Source: Mycobacterium deserti (GTDB lineage: Bacteria; Actinomycetota; Actinomycetes; Mycobacteriales; Mycobacteriaceae). From it: DNA of 64,000 nt. The notes under the pieces were generated by a model. It did not search any database, was not told where the DNA came from, and saw only the letters and a program-made list of their open reading frames with translations. How positions within the stretch are numbered: position 1 is the first letter of the stretch; every line of letters begins with the position of its first letter. The stretch lies in contig NZ_JAODWD010000005.1 in assembly GCF_025345615.1 (NCBI RefSeq), positions 533,417 to 597,416 of the forward strand. The letters are read 5' to 3'. A program made the translations under genes and the position numbers. Shown here one piece after another: positions 7,689 to 15,970 of the stretch.

Positions 7689-8885
7689 GTGACGTACAGG
7701 GTGAAGGTTGGGCCCTACTACGACCCGTTCGACTTCGACATCGATGACGATCCCTACCCCGTGTGGAAGCAACTGCGGGATGACGCGCCGCTCTACCACA
7801 ACGACAAGTACGGCTTCTACGCGTTGAGCAGGTACTCAGACGTCGCCCGCGAGTTGGTGAACTGGAAGGACTATCGGTCCGGCAAGGGCACCACCATCGA
7901 GATCATCCTCAACGGGGTCGACGTGCCGCCGGGCATCATCCTTTTCGAAGACCCTCCGATCCACGACCTGCACCGGCGGCTGTTGTCTGGAGTCTTCACG
8001 CCGCGACGGATGGCGGCCATCGAACCGCTGGCCAGGGAGTTCTGTCAGCGCGCCCTGGAGCCGTTCGCGGACGCCCACACCTTCGACTTCATCGCCGACC
8101 TGGGGGCGTGGATGCCGATGCGCACCATCGGCTACCTGCTCGGCATACCGGAGGACAGGCAGGTCGCGATCCGCCAGAACACCGACCGGATCCTGGAGCT
8201 AAAAGACGGCGGGCCCGTCGAGGTGGCCGACGACATGCTTACCAGCACCGGCTCGATGCTCGAGGAGTTCATCGACTGGCGTTACGACCATCCTTCCGAC
8301 GATCTGATGACCGACCTGGTCAAGGCCGAAGTGGAGGAACCCGACGGCACGCGGCGCCGGCTCACGCGCGGCGAGGTGCTGACCTACACGGGCACGGTCG
8401 TCGGAGCGGGCAACGAAACCACCACGCGGTTGATCGGTTTCGCCGGACAACTCCTGTCTGACCACCCAGAGCAGCGCCGCCAACTCGCGGCGGATTTCAG
8501 TCTCATCCCGGGCGCGATCGAGGAGGTGTTGCGCTACGAGGCGCCCTCACCCGTGCAGGCACGCTACGTCGCGCGTGACGTCGAACACCACGGTCAGAGG
8601 GTTGCCGAAGGCTCGGTGATGCTGCTGCTCAATGGATCCGCCAACCGCGACGAGCGGCGGTACCCCGAAGCCGACCGGTTCGACATTCATCGGCAGGCCA
8701 CCCACCTGTCCTTCGGGCACGGCATTCACTTCTGCCTCGGCGCCGCGCTGGCGCGGATGCAAGCACGCGTGGCGCTCGAGGAGGTGCTCACCCGCTGGCC
8801 CGACTGGGAAGTCGACTACCAGGCGGCCAAACGTGCACACACCACCAGTGTCCGGGGTTGGGCGACGCTTCCGGCGAGCGTGTGA
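7689..8885 (+). CDS. cytochrome P450
   Basis: A 398-residue P450 with the I-helix motif AGNETTT, ExxR in EEVLRYEAP and the haem loop FGHGIHFCLG (Cys about 349). The frame is open further upstream (an ATG at 7590 would add 33 residues), but the GTG at 7689 gives a normal P450 N-terminus (YYDPFDFDIDDDPYPVWKQLRDDAPLY) and sits 6 nt after a -10 hexamer. It is followed after 1 nt by an AveC-like membrane protein and then a DapB-like oxidoreductase, an apparent three-gene unit: oxygenation, unknown membrane chemistry, and NAD(P)-dependent oxidation/reduction. Confidence 0.9.
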   Translation: MTYRVKVGPYYDPFDFDIDDDPYPVWKQLRDDAPLYHNDKYGFYALSRYSDVARELVNWKDYRSGKGTTIEIILNGVDVPPGIILFEDPPIHDLHRRLLSGVFTPRRMAAIEPLAREFCQRALEPFADAHTFDFIADLGAWMPMRTIGYLLGIPEDRQVAIRQNTDRILELKDGGPVEVADDMLTSTGSMLEEFIDWRYDHPSDDLMTDLVKAEVEEPDGTRRRLTRGEVLTYTGTVVGAGNETTTRLIGFAGQLLSDHPEQRRQLAADFSLIPGAIEEVLRYEAPSPVQARYVARDVEHHGQRVAEGSVMLLLNGSANRDERRYPEADRFDIHRQATHLSFGHGIHFCLGAALARMQARVALEEVLTRWPDWEVDYQAAKRAHTTSVRGWATLPASV

Positions 8886-8886
8886 G

Positions 8887-9951
8887 ATGACGAATACCGT
8901 TGACAGCGACCAGAATATTCGCGCGGCCGCATCGGACGAAGCCAGGTTTTCGCCGTGGCCAGCCAGGATCGGGTGGGGTGTGTTCTTCGCCGGCTACCTG
9001 GTTTTCGCGATCGTGACCATCGCGACCATTCAGACCGGCCTGCACGGGCACCCGACGAAGACCAACCCGAATCCCGGTCCGGCTCCGTACCCACCGTTCC
9101 TCGGTTTTGACAACTGGCCGCTCGCCGTGGCGCTCAGTTCGATTCCGCTGGCGGTCGGTCTGATCGGTGTGCTGGGATGGCTGTCCTGGCGACAACGCAA
9201 GGTGCACTGGGCGGTCATCATCGCCTTCGCCGGCCTCATCACGGGTGCGCTGGACCCACTCGCCAATTGGGCGACGTTCGCGATCTTCGATCCGCGCATG
9301 CTGCACTTCCCGCTGTCGTGGCGATACGTCAACATCTCACCGAATCTCGAACCGGCACTGGCATTCCTGGGCGGCTACGCAGCCTACTATCTGCTCAACG
9401 GGCTCGGCTTCCTGAAGATGCACAACCGGCTTCTCGACCCATTGATGCGGCGCGCCGGTTGGTTGGCACCACACCGGCTGGTCCGGGTGTTCATCGGCGC
9501 GACGATCATCGCGATCCCGATCAACGGCATGATCCAGTTCAGTTGGATGCTGGCCGGCATCTTCTTCTACACCGAAGCCGTCGGGCCGGTATTGCAGATC
9601 GGCCATGTCCACTTCCCGCTGATCATGGCGGTCTACGATTCCGTGATCTTCGCGATGGTTGCCGTCATGTGTGTGCGTGACGAGGACGGGGAACTGGTTC
9701 TGATCAACCGCATTGCGCGGTGGTTCCCCGCGCGGGGGTGTCGACCGAAGCTGACGCTGACCCGGCAGCTGCTGATATCCATGACGGTGGGCCTGGTGTC
9801 GTTCGCGGTGCCGTTGGCGGCGCTCGCCGGCCTGCGCGAAGCGGATCTGTCGCGGCCCTCCTTCGACAAGAATCTCTATCCCGAGATGAACCTCTACGAT
9901 CCGTACGGACATCTGGAGGACGCCGGAAAGAAGGGGCCGTTCTACCGATGA
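8887..9951 (+). CDS. AveC-like polytopic membrane protein
   Basis: A 354-residue membrane protein with about seven hydrophobic segments (for example IGWGVFFAGYLVFAIVTIATI, VALSSIPLAVGLIGVLGWL, VHWAVIIAFAGLITGAL, LVRVFIGATIIAIPINGMIQF, LISMTVGLVSFAVPLAALAGL). Conserved-looking interior polar residues occur in DPLANWATFAIFDPRMLHFP and SWRYVNISPNLEPALAFLGGY. The overall pattern fits the AveC-like family, named after the avermectin spiroketal cyclase/dehydratase; mycobacterial members have no known function. It is coupled to its neighbours: 1 nt after the P450 stop, and its own stop overlaps the next ATG. The family assignment is from memory of the pattern, so moderately sure. Confidence 0.65.
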   Translation: MTNTVDSDQNIRAAASDEARFSPWPARIGWGVFFAGYLVFAIVTIATIQTGLHGHPTKTNPNPGPAPYPPFLGFDNWPLAVALSSIPLAVGLIGVLGWLSWRQRKVHWAVIIAFAGLITGALDPLANWATFAIFDPRMLHFPLSWRYVNISPNLEPALAFLGGYAAYYLLNGLGFLKMHNRLLDPLMRRAGWLAPHRLVRVFIGATIIAIPINGMIQFSWMLAGIFFYTEAVGPVLQIGHVHFPLIMAVYDSVIFAMVAVMCVRDEDGELVLINRIARWFPARGCRPKLTLTRQLLISMTVGLVSFAVPLAALAGLREADLSRPSFDKNLYPEMNLYDPYGHLEDAGKKGPFYR

Positions 9952-11045
9952 CGAATGAGCGCAATGGACGCTACCGCGTCGTCCACGTCGGGACCGGGCT
10001 GACCGGCCGCGAGGCGTTGCGCGCGATCATCGAGGATCCCGCGCTGGATCTCGTCGGGGTGAAGGTGTCGACGCAGGAGAAGGTCGGCGTGGATGCGGGC
10101 CAGCTGTACGGTGGGGCGCATACCGGTGTTGCCGCGACGGATGACGTCGCGGCAGTCCTGGCGTTGAAACCCGACTGTGTGGCCTACTGTGCGACCGCCG
10201 TCCGGCGTGAGGAGGAGGCGATCGCCGACATCGCCGGATACCTCGAGGCGGGCATCAACGTCGTCACGATCTCCACGATCCCGATGGTCTACCCGGCGGC
10301 GGCTCCCGTCGAATGGCGGGAAGCGTTGGAAAGAGCGGCGGTGAAGGGCAATTCGACGTTCTACGCCACCGGCAGTGAGCCGGGATTCATCAGCCTGAAT
10401 ATTCCCACCGCCCTGCTCGCGGGGGCGGGGCGCGTCGACTCGTATCGAATGGACGAGTACGCGCTCGACCTGGACAAGACCTACCCGATCTGGGACGTGC
10501 TACACGAGTCCATGGGATTCGGAAAACCGGACGGTCACGTGCCGGTCCGCATCGCATCGGGCAAGGTGGACGAGGACTGGGGCACCGTGGTGCGCTACCT
10601 CGCCGATATCCTCGGATTCGAACTCGACGGAATAGAACTGGACTGGGAGACGCCGCTGGCGCCCACCGACCTGCCGACGGCGATCGGGGTGATACCGCAA
10701 GGAACGATCTGCGCGCATCGATGGCAACTCGCCGGAATCGTCGGCGGGCAACCGGCCGTCGCGGTCCAGTACTTCGCGACCGTCAGTGCCACGCCGTGGC
10801 CGAAGCGCTGGCCCAAGCCGGCCCGCGAGGGCGAAGGCGGAATGGTGTTCCGCGTCAACGGCTCTCCGAGCATGAGCCTCGAGTTGCATTTGGATCAGTC
10901 GGCCACCGACCGGGTGAACCCCGGCGTCTCGGCCACCGCGATGGCGGCGGTCAACGCGATACCCACTGTCGTCGAGGCGTCGCCCGGTGTGATCGCCAGC
11001 CCGTTGGCGGGACCGTCGGTCGTCACCCGGCGATCCGGCGGTTAA
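9948..11045 (+). CDS. DapB-like NAD(P)-binding oxidoreductase
   Basis: A 365-residue paralogue: YRVVHVGTGLTGREALRAI at the N-terminus, VSTQEKVGVDAGQLYGG, and a C-terminal AAVNAIPTVVEASPGV. It differs from the other copies in having EEEAIADIAGYLEAGINVVTIST where they have LLASGKNVV. The ATG at 9948 overlaps the stop of the AveC-like gene (ATGA) and is used in preference to the longer open frame. Its stop lies in a palindrome shared with the convergent broken SDR gene. Confidence 0.85.
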   Translation: MTNERNGRYRVVHVGTGLTGREALRAIIEDPALDLVGVKVSTQEKVGVDAGQLYGGAHTGVAATDDVAAVLALKPDCVAYCATAVRREEEAIADIAGYLEAGINVVTISTIPMVYPAAAPVEWREALERAAVKGNSTFYATGSEPGFISLNIPTALLAGAGRVDSYRMDEYALDLDKTYPIWDVLHESMGFGKPDGHVPVRIASGKVDEDWGTVVRYLADILGFELDGIELDWETPLAPTDLPTAIGVIPQGTICAHRWQLAGIVGGQPAVAVQYFATVSATPWPKRWPKPAREGEGGMVFRVNGSPSMSLELHLDQSATDRVNPGVSATAMAAVNAIPTVVEASPGVIASPLAGPSVVTRRSGG

Positions 11046-11050
11046 CCGCC
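11037..11050. terminator. 14-bp palindrome over two convergent stop codons
   Basis: GGCGGTTAACCGCC is a perfect palindrome that contains the TAA of the plus-strand DapB-like gene and, read on the other strand, the TAA of the ancestral SDR frame. Same arrangement as at 5103-5116. A terminator role is inferred from position. Confidence 0.35.
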
Positions 11051-11852
11051 CGTCACGCCGACGTCCACCGGAATCGCGGCAGCCGTGACGTACCTCGAGT
11101 CATCGGACGCAACCACGCGACCGCATTGGCGATGTCCTCGGGCATGGTGATCGCATCGGGCAGAAGCTGCTTCGTGAAGCCGTGCCGCAGTCCGGGATTC
11201 GACGTCGCCGCTGCGGTCATCGCCTCGATCATCCGACCGCTTCCCATCGGCGTCGCCACCGAGCCGGGATGCAGGCTGTTGACCCGGATGTTGTACTTGC
11301 CGAGTTCGGCGGCGAACGCGCGGGCCAGACCGGTCACGGCGTGTTTACTGGCGGTGCAGGCGATCATGAACGGCTCCATCGTCACGCCCGCCGCGGAACC
11401 GATGAGGATGATCGAGCCGCCGCGTCCGCCGGCGATGATGTGCTTCGCCCCCGCCATCACGGTGTTCCACGTGCCGACAAGGTTGATGTCGATGGTGTCC
11501 TGAAAGTCACGCGGGGACACCTGATCCCACGTTGCGGGCACGCAGATGCCCGCGTTGGCGATGATGACGTCGAGCCGCCCCAGTTCCGCAACCGCGGTCT
11601 CGACGGCCGTGCACAACCCGTCGTGATCCCGCGTGTCGACGATCGCCGTCACCGCCCGCCGGCCGTTGGCCGTACCAGCGCCGCCGTCTCGGCCAGATCC
11701 TCGGGTGTGGCCGAATCGTACGGAGCACTCGGGGGCAGCGGCCCGGCGATGTCGACGAGTATGACGTCGGCGCGCTCGGCGCTGAGCCGAACGGCGTGGG
11801 CGCGTCCTTGTCCGCGAGCGGCGCCGGTGATGAGTGCAACCCTGTCGGTCAT
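11042..11852 (-). pseudogene. short-chain dehydrogenase broken by two single-base frameshifts
   Basis: Read in three successive frames this is one classical SDR of about 269 residues. The first part has MTDRVALITGAARGQGRAHA (cofactor motif), then near 11657-11668 a base is missing and the frame must shift to continue with VTAIVDTRDHDGL. The middle part has IIANAGIC, the serine in LIGSAAG and TASK in the active-site helix (Tyr replaced by Thr in the short ATP-like stretch ACTASKHA). Near 11106-11112 another base is missing; the correct tail then reads SDDSRYVTAAAIPVDVGVTGG. Both gaps are in G/C-rich runs, so assembly errors are as likely as true decay. The GRAHAVRLSAERADVILVDI region is typical of mycofactocin-dependent SDRs. 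Confidence 0.75.
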
Positions 11853-11868
11853 GTCGGGCACGTGCGTG

Positions 11869-12948
11869 CTACCCGAAGTCAAGCGCGTTGCGCGGCGCCG
11901 TGATCGGGAGATCCAGCGACGTCGCGATGCCGGGCGCCGCGTCGACGACGTACGGGATCGCGTTGACGACGCGCATGGCAGTCGCCTCCATCGCATTGCC
12001 GTTGGCCGACTCCGGTGTGTCCTCGGTACCGAGCCGCAGGTCGCATTGCATATGTGGTTGACCCTCGATGATGAGGCGGTAGGTGCCGTTGGGCGCCGAC
12101 GCCCACTCCGGCGCCAGGTTGGGCGCCATCCGGTTGATGTGCTCGATCGTGATCACCGGGTGGCCGTCGACCACTCCGGTGGTTTCGGCGCGGACCGCAC
12201 CGCATGTCCCGGCGGGAATGGTGCCGCATGCGACGTGCAGATCCCGCGGTGTGAGCACCCGTTCGTAGGATTCGGTGACCTTCTCGAGTTCGACGCCGAG
12301 GGCCTTGGCCACGAGCCCGATCGGCGGGCCCCATGCGAATTGTTGTGCGCCTTCGAGTTCCAGGAGCGGGGTGAAATCGAGCGGTTTGCCGAAGCCCATC
12401 GCATCGATCATGAGGTCCCGGTTGGGATACGCCGAGTAGTCGAAGATCTCCTGCGCGCGGATGGACCGGATGGTGTTCGACAACGTGGTCAGCAGCACCG
12501 CGAACTGGTCACCGGCGAAGCCCGGCTCGATGCCCGAGGTGTAGATCGTGACCCCACCGGCCAACGCCGCCGCACGGACTTGCTCGGCCAGCTGCGGAAT
12601 CCATCTGTCGGGGAACATCATTCCCGGGGTGTTGGTGGTCACCACGTTGAGCCCGCCGCTGAGCAGGCGGACGTAGTCCCGCACCGCCGCGGCGTCCATC
12701 TCGGCGCTCGCCGCACCGTAGACGACACAGTCGGGTTTCAGCGCGATGATGTCGTCGAGATCGCCGGTGGTGGTCACCCCGATCTGGCCCAGTCCGACGA
12801 TCTCGCCGGCGTCGCGGCCGACCTTCTCTGCACTGTGCACCCACACCCCGATCAGGTCCAGGTGCGGCCGGCGCACGATGGCGCGGATCGCCAGGCTGCT
12901 GATCCACCCGGTGGAAATGACGGCGATCCGTAATGGTTTGGCAGTCAA
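11869..12948 (-). CDS. DapB-like NAD(P)-binding oxidoreductase
   Basis: The fifth copy in the window, 359 residues: PLRIAVISTGWISSLAIRAIV (note the Gly-rich turn is GWIS rather than GxxG), VHSAEKVGRDAGEIVGL and LLSGGLNVVTTNTPGMMF, with MRVVNAIPYVVDAAPGI near the end. It lies between two SDRs on the same strand (20 nt after the SDR at 12968, 16 nt before the broken SDR), so alcohol/ketone chemistry by this unit is likely. Substrate unknown. Confidence 0.85.
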   Translation of the reverse strand: MTAKPLRIAVISTGWISSLAIRAIVRRPHLDLIGVWVHSAEKVGRDAGEIVGLGQIGVTTTGDLDDIIALKPDCVVYGAASAEMDAAAVRDYVRLLSGGLNVVTTNTPGMMFPDRWIPQLAEQVRAAALAGGVTIYTSGIEPGFAGDQFAVLLTTLSNTIRSIRAQEIFDYSAYPNRDLMIDAMGFGKPLDFTPLLELEGAQQFAWGPPIGLVAKALGVELEKVTESYERVLTPRDLHVACGTIPAGTCGAVRAETTGVVDGHPVITIEHINRMAPNLAPEWASAPNGTYRLIIEGQPHMQCDLRLGTEDTPESANGNAMEATAMRVVNAIPYVVDAAPGIATSLDLPITAPRNALDFG

Positions 12949-12967
12949 CGATCAAGCCCCCTATCGG

Positions 12968-13756
12968 TCATAGATCGGGGATCGGCAGTTCCGAGTTCGG
13001 CCCCTGAAGACCACCGTCGACGACAAAGGTCGAATTGGTGGCATAGCAGTCACGGGTGCACAGGTAGACGGTCAGCCGTCCGAGGTCGGCCACGTCGCCG
13101 ATGCGATGCAACGGCGTCCGCTCCTTGAGCTTCTCCTCCGAGCCGGGCATCAGATCGAAGCTCGACTGCAACCCCGTCGTCAAGAATGCGCCCAGTGCGA
13201 TGGCGTTCACCCGGATCTTCGGTGCGAGTTCTTGTGCCATGGCCCGGGTCAGCGCCTCCAACCCGCCCTTGGCCACCGAGTACGGCAACAGTCCGCGAAT
13301 GCCGAACCGCCCTGCACCTGAGGAGATGTTGACGATCGACCCTCTACTTACCTTCAGCATGTGTGGTACGGCGAGTTGGCTCATGTCGAACGCGGTGGTG
13401 ACGCAGTAGTCGAACGTCTCGCGCAGGTTGTCGGAGGTGAGGCCGAGGAACGGGCCGTAGGTCGCGAATCCCACATTGTTCACCAGGATATCGATGCGGC
13501 CGAATTCGTCGACCGCGGTTTGCACCACGCGCTCACTGTCGTCGCGGTTGAGTGCATCGGCCGTCAATGCGAGACCGTTGCCGCCCGCCGCGTGGATGTC
13601 CGCGATCGTCGACTCGATTTCGGACGATGTACGCGCGGTTCCCACCACCGTTGCACCCGCTTCGGCGAGCACCTTCGCGATCCCTTCGCCCACGCCGCGC
13701 CCGGCACCTGTGACGATTGCCACCTGCCCGTCCAACTGGAACTGTTCTAGCGCCAC
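12968..13756 (-). CDS. short-chain dehydrogenase/reductase
   Basis: A 262-residue SDR with TGAGRGVG (16-23), NNVG (93-96), serine in NISSGAG, YSVAK (Tyr159, Lys163) and the VDGG ending. The start is a GTG at 13756. It is the first gene of the minus-strand unit that continues with the DapB-like protein and the frameshifted SDR, and it is divergent from the VOC gene at 13835 across a tandem operator. Confidence 0.88.
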   Translation of the reverse strand: MALEQFQLDGQVAIVTGAGRGVGEGIAKVLAEAGATVVGTARTSSEIESTIADIHAAGGNGLALTADALNRDDSERVVQTAVDEFGRIDILVNNVGFATYGPFLGLTSDNLRETFDYCVTTAFDMSQLAVPHMLKVSRGSIVNISSGAGRFGIRGLLPYSVAKGGLEALTRAMAQELAPKIRVNAIALGAFLTTGLQSSFDLMPGSEEKLKERTPLHRIGDVADLGRLTVYLCTRDCYATNSTFVVDGGLQGPNSELPIPDL

Positions 13757-13775
13757 GCCGCGAATGTACCGGAAC

Positions 13776-13813
13776 GAGAATGAGAGTTTCCGAAATTAAG
13801 AAACCCGATTTCT
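13776..13813. promoter_or_regulatory. tandem operator between divergent genes
   Basis: GAGAAT-GAGA-GTTTCC (13776-13791) with a second dyad AGAAA-CCCGA-TTTCT (13799-13813), centres 22.5 bp apart. Downstream, TAAGGT lies 6 nt before the ATG at 13835, so the plus-strand gene is probably leaderless. Confidence 0.55.
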
Positions 13814-13834
13814 CGACGGGCTTAAGGTACCGGC

Positions 13835-14254
13835 ATGACCGAACCATTGCCCCTGCTGCACCACGTGGTCTTCGCGATCGCACGGGAGCGCCTGGATCGG
13901 GCGGCCGCATACCTGACCGATCTCGGGTTTCACTTCCAGGCGTTCGACCACGACGAACTCGGCCTGGCGATCAGGCTCGATTGGGACCGCGGTTTCGAAA
14001 TCATCTCGCCGCTGCCCGGTGCGCCGACCGAGGCGGGAACTGCGGCGGACTTCCTGGCCCGCCACGGCGACGGGTTGTTCTCCGTGGTCGTGCGGACCGC
14101 CGATTGTCAAGCGGGCGAGCACATCGCGATGCGTCACGGCGTCGAGTCCGATTTCCGCCAGCATGTCGAGGGCGACGGATTCCAGGTCACAGAGGTGAAA
14201 CTGGAGCCCCTGTACGGAATCCCGCTGACCCTGCTGGAGACCAACCTGCCGTGA
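13835..14254 (+). CDS. VOC-fold (glyoxalase-like) protein
   Basis: A 139-residue protein of the vicinal-oxygen-chelate type: LLHHVVFAIARERLDRAAAYLTDLGFHF is the usual first beta-alpha-beta module, with a candidate metal-binding His in LHHVV, and LEPLYGIPLTLLETNLP closes the second module with a candidate Glu. This fold covers glyoxalases, epimerases (methylmalonyl-CoA type) and dioxygenases, so the reaction is open. The start is the ATG at 13835, 6 nt after a TAAGGT -10 hexamer. It stands alone, ending 3 nt before the convergent acyl-CoA synthetase gene. Confidence 0.7.
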   Translation: MTEPLPLLHHVVFAIARERLDRAAAYLTDLGFHFQAFDHDELGLAIRLDWDRGFEIISPLPGAPTEAGTAADFLARHGDGLFSVVVRTADCQAGEHIAMRHGVESDFRQHVEGDGFQVTEVKLEPLYGIPLTLLETNLP

Positions 14255-14257
14255 CGT

Positions 14258-15868
14258 TCAATTGTCTGACAGGAGGCCGCTGAGCTGCTTGGCGAGGTCG
14301 GACTTCTTGACCTTGCCCGTGGCCGTGAACGGCAACGCCTCCTTGCCCGTGATCCAGATGAACTTCGGCACCTTGTAAGCTGACAGGCGGCCACGGAGGT
14401 CCGCTTTCAAATCGTTGGCATCCAGTTGCGCGTCCCCGCGCGGTACCACCGCCGCGGCCACGATCGTTCCGTTGTGCCCGTCCTCGGCGCCGACGACGTA
14501 GGCCTCGAGGACGCCGTTGCAACCGGAGAGGGCCAACTCCACCTCACCGGGCGTGACGTTCGTTCCACCACCCGTTTTGATCAGGTCGCCCAATCGGCCG
14601 GTGAACTTGATCCAGCCGTCCTCGTACTGGACCCCGCAGTCGCCGGTTCGGTAGTAGCCGTCCGGCGTGAACACCTCCTCGCGCTCGCGTTTGTAGAGCC
14701 GCTGCATCAGCGAGTAGCCGCGCACCCATATCTCGCCGTCGGTGCCCGGCGGGACGGGATCTCCCGTCGCGGGATCGACCAGCAGATGCGACAGCCCCTC
14801 GATCGAGTACCCGCCCGTCTCGCTGCGATCGGCGGGCTGCGCAGGATACGGGTCGACGCCGATGTGATTGCCGCACAGTTCGGTCATGCCCAGCGCATTG
14901 GGACCCTTCGGCCGGCGTTCGGGGGGCACCATCGCGGGCATGCTGGTGCGCTGCACCGAACTGAGGTCGCGGTTCCCGAAGTCGGGGTGCTCGGCAAGCG
15001 ACTTTCCTTGTTGGGGCCAACCCAGCGTGATGGTGGCGCGATGACGCTCGATCAGCTCGAGCGCCTCGGCCGCGTCGAACGCCGGTTGGGTGACCAGCGT
15101 TGCGCCGTGGTGGATCACCGCATGGATGCCGGTGATCAGGCCGCCGACCCAGAAGAACGGCATCGCGGTGAACATCACCGTGTCGTTCGTGACGCCGTAG
15201 TGAAAGGTCAGGTTGTAGGTGTGGCGCACCAACGTGCCGTGGGTGTGCACGGGGCCCTTCGGGTCGCCGGTGCTGCCCGAGGTGTAGATGATCATCACGT
15301 CGTCGGCCGGCGTCACGCAGGATTCGACATCCACCAGGAACTCGGCGTCGTGTCCGGCCGCCAGGTCGGCGGGAAGGGTCGTCGCCCATGCGCGGTCAAA
15401 CCTTCCCCACACCGCGATCGTGCGCAGATACGGCGCTCGGCGGACGGTGAGCTTGCCGGGGGTGTCCTGGTCGGCGAGCTCCGGTAGCGCCTCCTCGAGG
15501 CGATCGAGGAAGTCGTGGCCGCGAAAGCCCGACTGGGCGAGGATCGCGCGCAGATCGGCATGTCGGGCGGTCCACGCCAGCTCAGAGGCCTTGTAGAACG
15601 TGTTCAGCGGCACCGCGACCGCGCCGATGCGCGTCGTGGCGAACCACGCGATCGCCCACTCGACACCGTTGGGCATCAGGATCCCGACGTGGTCGCCCTT
15701 GCCGATGCCCGCGGCCAGCAGTGCCGTCGCCAATCGTGCCGACCGCAGCTCCAGGTCGGAATAGGTCAGCACCCGACCGTCCGCAATCAGGAACGGCTTG
15801 TCCCCGAAGCGCACTGCGCACGACCTGACGAGGGCGGGGATCGTGGGCGTGATTGTCGGGAATGGCAC
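14258..15868 (-). CDS. acyl-CoA synthetase (FadD-like, adenylate-forming)
   Basis: A 536-residue adenylate-forming enzyme expected to activate a carboxylic acid with ATP and CoA. The phosphate loop YTSGSTGDPKG is at 195-205, the A5-type motif is NALGMTELCG, the hinge is GDLIKTGGGTNVTPGEVE, and the C-terminal catalytic lysine is in LPFTATGKVKK. Start is a GTG at 15868. It is divergent from the SnoaL-like gene, and the region between them has a strong operator at 15925. The acid substrate cannot be read from the sequence. Confidence 0.9.
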   Translation of the reverse strand: MPFPTITPTIPALVRSCAVRFGDKPFLIADGRVLTYSDLELRSARLATALLAAGIGKGDHVGILMPNGVEWAIAWFATTRIGAVAVPLNTFYKASELAWTARHADLRAILAQSGFRGHDFLDRLEEALPELADQDTPGKLTVRRAPYLRTIAVWGRFDRAWATTLPADLAAGHDAEFLVDVESCVTPADDVMIIYTSGSTGDPKGPVHTHGTLVRHTYNLTFHYGVTNDTVMFTAMPFFWVGGLITGIHAVIHHGATLVTQPAFDAAEALELIERHRATITLGWPQQGKSLAEHPDFGNRDLSSVQRTSMPAMVPPERRPKGPNALGMTELCGNHIGVDPYPAQPADRSETGGYSIEGLSHLLVDPATGDPVPPGTDGEIWVRGYSLMQRLYKREREEVFTPDGYYRTGDCGVQYEDGWIKFTGRLGDLIKTGGGTNVTPGEVELALSGCNGVLEAYVVGAEDGHNGTIVAAAVVPRGDAQLDANDLKADLRGRLSAYKVPKFIWITGKEALPFTATGKVKKSDLAKQLSGLLSDN

Positions 15869-15924
15869 GAAGTTCTCCGCTCGAACAGGCTGGTCTCAAC
15901 AGGATAGCTACCTTGTCGAAAAAC

Positions 15925-15940
15925 GAGAATATCTGTTCTC
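15925..15940. promoter_or_regulatory. operator GAGAAT-N4-GTTCTC
   Basis: GAGAAT-ATCT-GTTCTC lies between the divergent FadD-like gene and the SnoaL-like gene. A half-site GATAGC begins exactly 22 bp upstream at 15903. TACACT (15959-15964) is 6 nt before the ATG at 15971, marking a leaderless start. Confidence 0.65.
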
Positions 15941-15970
15941 ATAGAATCGGCCGGCCATTACACTTCAGCC

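Noticed and set aside
7590..8885. Start of the second P450 at ATG 7590
   Set aside because: It would add 33 residues with no family similarity; the GTG at 7689 has a -10 hexamer at leaderless spacing and a normal P450 N-terminus. Not fully excluded.
12949..12967. Operator between the DapB-like gene and the SDR at 12968
   Set aside because: The 19-bp gap holds no dyad; the genes are simply consecutive in one unit.
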